DNA of 64,000 nt from Polytrichum commune (lineage: Eukaryota > Streptophyta > Polytrichopsida > Polytrichales > Polytrichaceae), in NCBI GenBank assembly GCA_950295325.1, contig OX485807.1, positions 34,316,440 to 34,380,439 of the forward strand. The letters run 5' to 3'. Both the position numbers and the translations under genes were made by a program. Shown here one piece after another: positions 56,193 through 64,000 of the stretch. A model generated the notes under the pieces. The model did no database searches and was not told the DNA's origin. It saw only the letters and a program-made list of their open reading frames with translations. Position 1 is the stretch's first letter; each line of letters starts with the position of its first letter.

Positions 56193-56714
56193 ATGGCTCA
56201 TCAGAATCCCAAGGTTTTCTTCGACATCACCATCGGCGGTAACCCCGCTGGTCGCATTGTGATGGAGTTGTACGCTGACACCAACCCCAGGACCGCAGAG
56301 AACTTCCGTGCTCTGTGCACCGGAGAGAAGGGAAAGGGCAGGGCGAACAAGCCTCTGCACTTTAAGGATTCCAAGTTCCACCGTGTGATCCCCGACTTCA
56401 TGTGCCAGGGAGGTGACTTCACCAAGGGCAACGGTACCGGAGGAGAGTCCATCTACGGAGAGAAGTTTGCTGATGAGAACTTCATCAGGAAGCACACCGG
56501 ACCCGGAGTGTTGTCCATGGCTAACGCCGGACCTAACACCAACGGATCCCAGTTCTTCTTGTGCACAGTGGCCACCCCTTGGTTGGATGGCAAGCACTGC
56601 GTGTTTGGCCAGGTTGTCCAGGGTATGGATGTTGTAAGGGAAATCGAGAAGTTTGGTTCCTCAAGTGGAACCACCAAGAAGGCTGTGGTGATCAAGGACT
56701 GCGGCCAGTTGTAG
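56193..56714 (+). CDS. Cyclophilin, cytosolic peptidyl-prolyl cis-trans isomerase
   Basis: 173 residues, the usual length of single-domain plant cyclophilins. It catalyses cis-trans isomerisation of X-Pro bonds and binds cyclosporin A. All residues of the active pocket known from human cyclophilin A are present, shifted by nine: R64, F69, M70, Q72, A110, N111, Q120, F122, W130, L131 and H135. The shift comes partly from the plant-type divergent loop at about 47-55 (GKGRANKPL). Cys42 and Cys170, conserved in plant members, are present. There is no signal peptide or organelle presequence, so it is cytosolic. I chose ATG 56193 over the upstream ATG 56046 because homologous proteins start MA..NPKVFFD and the extension has no family counterpart. 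The coding region has no intron and is richer in GC than its flanks. Confidence 0.96.
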   Translation: MAHQNPKVFFDITIGGNPAGRIVMELYADTNPRTAENFRALCTGEKGKGRANKPLHFKDSKFHRVIPDFMCQGGDFTKGNGTGGESIYGEKFADENFIRKHTGPGVLSMANAGPNTNGSQFFLCTVATPWLDGKHCVFGQVVQGMDVVREIEKFGSSSGTTKKAVVIKDCGQL

Positions 56715-59224
56715 ATATCTTGTATCTTCTTCTCCTTATGATCAAGTTTTGGAAAGATGCCCTTGACCTAGCTTCGACTGACTCTTGTTAAAGCAACTGT
56801 GTGAATATAAGGGATATATCCGAATTTGGATTTCCAACTAAAAGCTTTCTTCCATATTACCGGGTTGTGCATGGCATGGGGTTATGCGTTAGATATCCTG
56901 AAACCCATATGATGTCTGGGTGGTTCTGTTTGAATCTTTTACAGCACACCATTATGCCGACACAAGAACCGTGAATCGTCGTGGAATGTGGATGCAAGTC
57001 GATTACTTTGTTGTCGAAACTTTGTGAGGATTTTATCATTATTGTTACGTCGTAGTGGTCTGTAATATCATACTTAGTAAGAAGAACGAATGATCTAGGA
57101 AATTACCCCGAAGGTGATGCATTTTGAGATTGTTCGTAAATGTCCATGCGATGCATTGAGACTGATGAATTGTAGATGTTGTTATCAGTCCAAGTTATTC
57201 AGCAAAATGTGAATCAAATTTTTAATTTTGTATCTGGTATTTAGTGTCACATACGTCAGTATTTAGTATCGCCCTTGGTTCCATGGCCCACCCAACTCAT
57301 CCTGCATGTTGACTAATATTATTTCTCCAACTTACAATCCTTCAATCATAAAAGAAGAAATGAAGGATATTTCTTCTACATATTGCATTGGGTACGCACC
57401 GAGTGCCAATCACAAAACAGAACACCAACACTCAGTAACATATGTTCCGTTAGTTTTTGGGGGGAAGATAGTTTGTTTGTGTGGGTTCTTGTCTATAAGC
57501 TATAGGAAAGATACTACATTTTTCACATTGGTAGGATGGATATGTGAGGATATTTATGTTCTCCATATCATTCATGTCAATATACCATGCAAGAACCCTT
57601 GTGCTTAGGCAAAACTTTCCACATTATCAATATGTTATTGGGACGGTTCCAACGCAATTAACAAATTAGGTATGCAAAGATGTTTCTCATCTCTCACACA
57701 TGCCAAATATCAATATTTGTTTGATGTTATACTCTTGATAAAGGGTTGGGTAAGTCCCTTGTTCATATCGTGTATCAATACCATACATTTAATTGTGTAC
57801 TCATCTGACATTGGTTGTTGTCGCTTATTTTTATCATTTGGCTAGCTAGGACATGCCCACAAGAGGTACACCAAGTGCAAGGTTATTTTTAATGAGTTGA
57901 AAGGTAAAGCTTCTCCTCCATGCCGTAATTGATGGTCAATAAGGATTTTGATTATATGTGATGAGAGAGGTATTCATATGTTCAAGAGGCTTTATTTCGG
58001 GCATTTGCAATCATATGTTGTGTATATAGTTCATCAACATGACTCCGTAAAATGTGACCCTATTCTAATTGTGCAATCAATTATTTGATTTATCCAAATC
58101 TTTAAAACATCAATCACACGTGTAAATTTTTGCATCGTTTGAAATCACTTGTGTTAAACAAAACATTGGCCACTCGCTAATCCACGAGGCTTTGTCCACT
58201 CCCTATAATGTTTTTGAAAACGTTAGTCAAATGAATTTCATTATTTTTGGATAGTTTGGTCCTTTCATCATCCAAGTTTACACCAACATAGAGTTAACAA
58301 GGCCAAGCACTTTTTGATGACCTACTTTGCAATGATGAAAATTTTGATAAGCTTTCAATTGAGGTGGAATGTAGTATATTTAGTTCCATGGAAAGTTTGT
58401 GACTATGATAAGTATACCCAAAAAAAATTTAAAAAAATCTCAAATTCATCTAAGAAACAAGGAGCCTATCATGTTCGAGAAGCACACAAAAACAATCGAC
58501 CTTTAAGTGTGGAGTCCTAAAACCATACCGACAATTTTACTATGTATTGGACAACCCCCTCATATCATGTTATTGGCCACTTGGACCACACCATGGTAAC
58601 CCTAGAGCCACATTTTAATTGTTGATCACATCATGGATCTAATAATATAAAAGTATTGAGATGCTTACAATTGATAAGGCCCTTTATTCACATAAAACCT
58701 GGGGGGCTTATCTATCATTTAATGGTGATGCTCATAGGTAAGGCCCAAGGGTAGGGTTATTATGAAAATATGGGTTTGTCTAAGGGCTGACATTTATTAT
58801 TCCCACGCATAGCTTTGGAATTTTTTTGGTTTAGTATTGGTAGGCACATTATAACCGATAATAACCTGTTGTGAAAATTTGCATAGGCCTTTACAAAAGG
58901 GAATTCTCCCACCTGACAAGCCTCCGGAACTCTAATGGAGACCAACGGTGAGAAATCAACATCTAAAATTATAATGGTTTTTAAAGCTCCCTGGCACTTT
59001 GTGCGCAATAATGTCTAAGAGCGGGGGGGGGGGGGTTGCGTGAATAAGGGCCCAACCCTCACTCCCTTGGAGCAGACCCTTACTCATGCAAAACCCTTGC
59101 CATTGTAACAATGGAACTCTTGAACATAGTGGAGCCAAAGGGCTCAAATTCACGTTGGTGATAACACAAATGCTAATTATATATATATATATAGTTTGTA
59201 AAACCCCTACTTTCAAGAATTATC
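56715..59224. other. Cyclophilin 3' flank and gene-free stretch
   Basis: The 3' UTR probably occupies the first few hundred bases; no single poly(A) signal stands out. Beyond it no gene is recognised. TATTTAGTGTCACATACG near 57238 is an end fragment of the CACTAAATA family. A G13 tract lies at 59023-59035 and a (TA)n run at about 59178-59193. Confidence 0.45.
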
Positions 59225-59657
59225 TATCAAGAGCCATGACCATGAAAAATAAAAAATGGATTTTTAAGTGGCTTGGTCACTCTTGTAGTGTAAAGTGGAT
59301 TTGGACCGGGACAACTTTGGGCTGATTTTTTTAATATAATATAGTAACGTAAAAAATAATCGGGAAAATAATAATATTAAAAACAAAATTCGGCCAATGG
59401 CTGATTTTCAGCCTTACGGCTCCCTTGATTTCCGTTGAGTCGAGCATTTTGCCTCGCCTCAACGGAAAACCCGTTGGACCATGGCACATTATCCAAATGG
59501 TAGATTTTAGTAGTTTTTGGGGACCTCAAAGTTAGTGGTCATTCTCCTTTTTTCAAGGTGGTATAAAGCCAAATGGGACCAAGAGCACTTTACTCTCCAA
59601 TCACAGATTTTAGAATTTCATGGTCATGGCTCTTGGTCCATAGTGTAAATTGCCCCT
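59225..59657. mobile_element. Decayed element related to the GGGGCGGTTTACAC family
   Basis: The right end TGGTCCATAGTGTAAATTGCCCC followed by TTA matches the family ends. The inner blocks GGAAAACCCGTTGGACCATGG and AGTGGTCATTCTCCTTTTTTC match the 31389 and 32321 elements. The left end is replaced by a copy of GAGCCATGACCATGAAA, which is the complement of text at the right end. Limits are approximate. Confidence 0.55.
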
Positions 59658-60321
59658 TAGTTGTTAGATGAAGAGGCCATTAATGACTATCAAGACGTTA
59701 TGCAAAGAGTCCCATTTAGATCCACGGCGGCCAATTCCATGATATAATAAGTAGCGTTGTCTCTTTTCTTTTCTTTCTTTCTTTTCCTTTTTTGGAACAC
59801 AAGAGGCGTGTGACCACATGATTGGTTTCTCTATTGATCAAGTAGAGTAGATGTATCCATAACTAATCACTTAAGAGACTATGTGCTTGATTTGGAGAAG
59901 TATAAAGCGGTGCAAAATTTTCATGCGTAGGAAGATAAAAATTGGAAGAACTGCAAATTGTTTTTGATAGATTTTCTCCTCAAATTGAAATTACTAGGAG
60001 TTTTTGAAACCAAACATTAACCCGAACATATTACCAATGTCTGGAGTTTGCCATAACCTCTTATTTCTTCTCAATCTGGCACCCAAAACTAGAACATGTG
60101 TCATGACACCATTGATTATGGCCTAATTAAAATTTCAACTTGATCAAAATTCCGATACCCTATAGATTGGCAATAGGGTCTTGATTAGGAATAGAAGCCT
60201 CTCCTATAGAGTGAAAGGTAAGGAGCCTTGTATCTAAGAAAGGAGAATGAGCGTGAGGCCGGCCTTACATAGGGGCTCGTTTGTTATGGGCTCCCGTGAG
60301 GATACCCTTATTACTGTATTA

Positions 60322-60460
60322 TGGTGCAACGAAAGTTTCAACATTATGTCTGATCGGGCAGCGGCCAGAGTTGGAAAAAGGAGGTGCTCTTTTGGTGCAA
60401 TGAAAAGTTTCAGCATTATCGCTGATCGGGCAGCTGGGCAGAAATGAAAAAAAGGGGTGA
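60322..60460. repeat. Tandem duplication, about 70 bp, in the eS10 promoter
   Basis: GGTGCAACGAAAGTTTCAAC, ATTAT and CTGATCGGGCAGC (first unit) recur as GGTGCAATGAAAAGTTTCAG, CATTAT and CTGATCGGGCAGC (second unit). The two copies end about 160 bases upstream of the eS10 start codon. The identical GCTGATCGGGCAGC-type core makes a duplicated regulatory module plausible; there is no direct proof. Confidence 0.8.
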
Positions 60461-60530
60461 GGAATGGGCGAGAGGAGAGAGACGGGGGGGAGAGAGGGGC
60501 GGCCATGGAGGGGGTATAGCGAGGGCGAGC

Positions 60531-60538
60531 AAACCCTA
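60531..60538 (+). promoter_or_regulatory. Telo-box AAACCCTA upstream of eS10
   Basis: AAACCCTA lies 84 bases upstream of the start codon and is followed by GTTTTCTCTTTCACTC, a pyrimidine stretch. In plants the telo-box is typical of promoters of ribosomal protein and translation genes, and transcripts often start in such pyrimidine runs. Just upstream is a purine-rich run (GAGAGGAGAGAGACGGGGGG). The position supports co-regulation with other ribosomal protein genes. Confidence 0.75.
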
Positions 60539-60621
60539 GTTTTCTCTTTCACTCGCGGCACCAGCGCTTCGCTCGCTCCATACTCGCAGCAGCGGCGCTA
60601 TCGCCTCGCGACTTTGGCACC

Positions 60622-61173
60622 ATGTTGATCCCCAAGAAGAATCGCGTTGAGGTTTACAAGTATCTCTTCAAGGAGGGTGTGCTGTACGCCAAGAAGGATT
60701 ACAATGCCCCCAAGCACCCCGAGATTGATGTGCCCAACCTACAGGTCATCAAGCTCATGCAGAGCTTCAAGAGCAAGGAGTACGTCAAGGAGTCCTTCGC
60801 ATGGAGGCACTACTACTGGTACCTCACCAACGACGGCATTGAGCATCTGCGCACGTACTTGAACTTGCCTTCCGAAATTGTGCCCGCCACTTTGAAGAAG
60901 TCGGCACGGCCGCCTACCAGGCCCATGGGCGGAGCTCCAGGAGGCGATCGTCCACCCAGGGGACCCCCCAGGGAAGGAGAGAGGCCACGATTCGGTGACC
61001 GTGAGGGATACCGGAGTGGTGCACCCCGTGGAGCACCGGGTGCCTTTGGAGGTGAGAAGGGCGGAGCCCCTGGAGAATACAGACCCGAGTTCCGTGGACC
61101 CCCCAGGGGAGGGTTTGGCCGTGGAGGAGGTGGCTTCGGAGGAGGCGCTCCCGGTGCTCCTTCCGCCGAGTAG
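60622..61173 (+). CDS. RPS10: 40S ribosomal protein eS10
   Basis: 183 residues, the length usual for plant eS10. Residues about 3-97 form the S10/plectin domain: [19 protein letters not shown], then [18 protein letters not shown] and [12 protein letters not shown], all strongly conserved. The tail (about 98-183) is Arg/Gly/Pro-rich with repeats of GAP and RGG-like units, as in plants. eS10 sits at the head and beak of the small ribosomal subunit. The ATG at 60622 is the standard family start and follows GGCACC. No intron interrupts the coding region, whereas many plant eS10 genes have introns; a retrocopy is possible but the promoter-like telo-box region argues for a working gene. GC-rich codon use matches the cyclophilin gene. 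Confidence 0.96.
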   Translation: MLIPKKNRVEVYKYLFKEGVLYAKKDYNAPKHPEIDVPNLQVIKLMQSFKSKEYVKESFAWRHYYWYLTNDGIEHLRTYLNLPSEIVPATLKKSARPPTRPMGGAPGGDRPPRGPPREGERPRFGDREGYRSGAPRGAPGAFGGEKGGAPGEYRPEFRGPPRGGFGRGGGGFGGGAPGAPSAE

Positions 61174-63736
61174 GGTTTGAATGTCTCCCTTCATTCACTA
61201 TGGATGGCTAGGGTTTAGGGTTGGAAGTGACAAATGGATGCTGCACCATTTTTAGGGTTCCTGCTGCTGTGAGGTGCTCTGAGCGGGTAAGAGATATTGT
61301 TTTAAAAGATTGAGTAGGATGTGGTGGGGCGGACGTGCTCAAGGGATAATCCACGAGATCGACCCAATTTTTATGCTGTAACGTGAATACATCCTTGACC
61401 TAAATTGCATGCGTATACACATGTTACGACTTCTTACAATTTGTGGCCTCCATGTGCATTATATGTCTTAATTGTATGCCTCCGAAGCCATGCGCGATGT
61501 CCAGATGTTTGTAGCAGACATCCGATCTGTTTTTGACATTGCTATGCATGAAATTTGGCAGAAATTGGTTCAGTAAACTTGATGCTTAATGCATATGATT
61601 GTTTTGTCTTTGATATTGTATTCATAACACTCAGCATCTGTGCATTGGAGGCATATGCAGAAGTTAATTACTCATGTATCTTAGGGACACATAGGATCTT
61701 GGTCTGTATGGACATCTCTTCAGGGAGGTGTGCTCGGGAGGAATGTGTAAAATTACATATTGTGTCCAGGCCTCAGAGAGTAGGTTTTTAATTTATGGGA
61801 TTTTCTTGGCAGTTTTAGGGATTGGTGGGATTACAATTGAGCTTTCAAAAGGTATGCGTAATGTGACCATTGAATAATCGGTGTCCAAGTATGAATGCTT
61901 CAGTTGGGGACAGGGAGTTCTTTTTTTTTAATCTTTGGCCTTTCTCAAATTACTGTCACCTAATTAATTAGGTGATTGTCCTATTAGTACTTGGCTTGGT
62001 GGTGTTTGCTTTCATTGGCATTGAGGTTCATTGTTTCTGCTACTCACGGGGTGTCCTTTTCTTTGTAGTACGTAGTAGTACTCATCAATGACATCTATTT
62101 TTCTACTACAATTTCTGAAGATGAACATTGGGTTTGATGTGCTTTTTAGGTTCAGAATAGTTATGTGCATTGCCAACGGATGACACTGCACAATGACGAA
62201 ATGTATCTCTTTAGTTGTTGGGCTATATCTGAAATAGGTCTTTGAAGAAATGTCTTCTAATGCAAGATATTCAACTACTTGGTATGGGCTAGTGCATCAA
62301 ATGTTGTTGAATCAGCCTTGTGTGTGCGAAAGTCACTGGTTGTAGAGTACGTATGAACTCGTGATGTTTTATACTTTGGTTGTTAGTGAAGCTGAAAGTT
62401 GGTCAGTGAAGAGGAATTATATAAATTGGAAGGTTGTATTTAAGTGAATAGTTTTGTTATCAGAAGTCCTGAGGCATATTTTCCTTGTCATTAATAATTG
62501 GTAAGCAGCTCCAGGAAGGTGTTGTGTTCTTGGAATATGTAATTGCGGAGCCTTCTGGTTCCCTACAAGATAGGGCTATGCGAGTATACTGTCTAATACT
62601 TGCAGAAACTCTTAAATACAGAGTTCTGAAATGTGTGCCTGCACCTCCTGCTTGGCATATTGTGATCTTATTGAAAGTTATTCTTGAAATGTAAGGTCTT
62701 GGAAGTGTCGTGCCTATTAGTTGCCGGAAATTGTATTCTACTATGGAACTAATGTGAGAATTCTAATATTCATACATTTATGTCAGCTTGGCTGACATTG
62801 ACTATGTCAAGGTGATACTAATGCATTTGCAATCCGTGACCATGCTGTCCATCATCCCTTTGTGAAGGTTTGGCCAAGTCAAATTGAAAATCTAATCACA
62901 ATGCAAAGCAATAGAACCACACAAAGATAGGATTGATATAGTATCTGCCTGAGGTGATTCAGACTTTTTATATGAGAACTATGTTCCATTGTGGTCGTCA
63001 TAGTTTGTGACATCGCATGACTAGTGGCACAAACAGGAGTCGGTATTTCATTGATAGCAATATAGCATAGTATGTGCATGGCACAACCCGAGTTATTCTG
63101 GTATTGCCTGTTCTGTCAAGCATGGTTTAGCTTATTTGACGTGGCAAGAGTATTAAATTATGTAGTATCTGTCTCACTTGAGATTACAGATGTTTTACAC
63201 TAACGGAGACAATGTGAGCTCTTTTATGCCCAGATAAGAGTATTTTGATTTGTTTGTGCTCCCAGTTCCTTCATCTGCACATTGTAATGATTTTCAGGCC
63301 TTGGGAACTCAAATATGTAGTTTCAATGAGATGTCTAGTATCATGTGCACTTTTTGCTTCTCAAACAACATAGAGCAAGTGAAGGAATTATGAATGAAGT
63401 GTTCTTTTCCAAGAAACTAACTTACCTCTGGATGTGATCTAAATACCGTAGGTTCATAGCTGGTTCGACACAAAATCATTCTAAAAATAGATGCCAAAAA
63501 TTTAGGAATATTATGGGCATTTTTTTCGAATATAAAATTAATTATTTTTCAAAAATGTCGAAAAGTAAGAAGTTTTTACTTCTCACTAGAGTTTTACTTA
63601 CAGTGGAAGCATATGTGAATTTTGAAAGAGAGAAGGTGCTCCTTTTGTAATCAAGCTCACTTACATTAGTCCACAAAGAATATGGGTTAAGAAGTAGCAA
63701 GACTCTAGGTGAGGCTTTTCAAATGTGTTGTACACA
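61174..63736. other. eS10 3' flank, T-rich gene-free stretch
   Basis: The 3' UTR begins here and includes GGCTAGGGTTTAGGGTTGG at about 61206-61224. The plus strand stays T-rich to about 63450 with few repeats, similar in style to the cyclophilin leader intron, so part of it may be transcribed. No coding exon is recognised on either strand. Confidence 0.45.
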
Positions 63737-64000
63737 AATTTTTGGAGTCCAATTGAGCATAGAAGATGAAGTTTCATAGAATTTTGTCCAACTAACAAAA
63801 GTTGAGAAATCAATCCTTCTTCCACCTCCAACAAGTTTTGTGTCAAAATAAGTCTTTATGCAAAAGATATGGACAAAACATTGCAGCCGTGTAAAGATCA
63901 AAAAATTAAAATGCGTTCATAACAGTTTTTCGGAGCTCATTTGTGCATAGAAGATCAACTTTTTTGGAATTTTGTTGGTCTAAGAAAAGTTTAGAAATCA
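63737..64000. repeat. Start of a possible tandem repeat, period 188 bp, cut by window edge
   Basis: GGAG (63744) and the following GCATAGAAGATGAA, GGAATTTTGT-like and AGAAATCA blocks recur 188 bases later: GGAG at 63932, GCATAGAAGAT at 63945 and AGAAATCA at 63993. About 1.4 units are visible and the second runs off the end. Whether this is a simple duplication or the edge of a satellite array cannot be decided here. Confidence 0.6.

Noticed and set aside
56055-56597. 180-codon frame antisense to cyclophilin
   Set aside because: A shadow of the GC-biased third positions of the sense gene.
60739-61194. 151-codon frame antisense to eS10
   Set aside because: A shadow frame caused by codon bias in the sense gene.

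Overview
This window is nuclear DNA of a streptophyte plant, most likely a non-seed lineage. That placement is an inference: it rests on a plant-type ATL RING-H2 gene, a cyclophilin with the plant-specific loop, a ribosomal protein gene with a telo-box promoter, and Emigrant/Lemi-like transposon ends. No species can be named from the sequence. The DNA is AT-rich and very gene-poor: only three intact protein genes can be supported in 64 kb, and all three have uninterrupted coding regions.

Layout. 1-592: the 5' part of an ATL-type membrane RING-H2 E3 ligase gene on the minus strand, cut by the window edge. A diverged 190-197 bp tandem repeat lies directly upstream of it. 3.2-3.87 kb: a 73-bp tandem array. 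4-54 kb: a transposon graveyard. It holds several families of miniature inverted-repeat elements, many with target-site duplications (TSDs) that can be read directly. These are PIF/Harbinger-like (3-bp TSD), hAT-like (8-bp TSD) and a pogo/Emigrant-like element (TA TSD). It also holds a degraded Ty1/copia end and one well-preserved 5'-truncated non-LTR retrotransposon (23239-26147) with a 12-bp TSD. That retrotransposon encodes an uncharacterised domain, RNase H, a CCHC zinc knuckle and a restriction-like endonuclease. A second, older relic of the same family lies at 32937-33665. 54.3-56.8 kb: a cyclophilin gene with a GC/CT-rich promoter and a probable 1.5-kb leader intron. 60.3-61.2 kb: the gene for 40S ribosomal protein eS10, with a telo-box and a duplicated promoter module. 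The last 260 bp begin what may be a tandem array with a 188-bp period.

The three genes are unrelated in function (ubiquitin ligation, protein folding, translation) and are not an operon. The most interesting material is in the repeats: the RNase H/endonuclease retroelement, a three-level nest of DNA transposons at 27.0-28.6 kb, hAT-like elements whose ends contain long pure G tracts, and a general excess of G/C mononucleotide runs in an otherwise AT-rich sequence.
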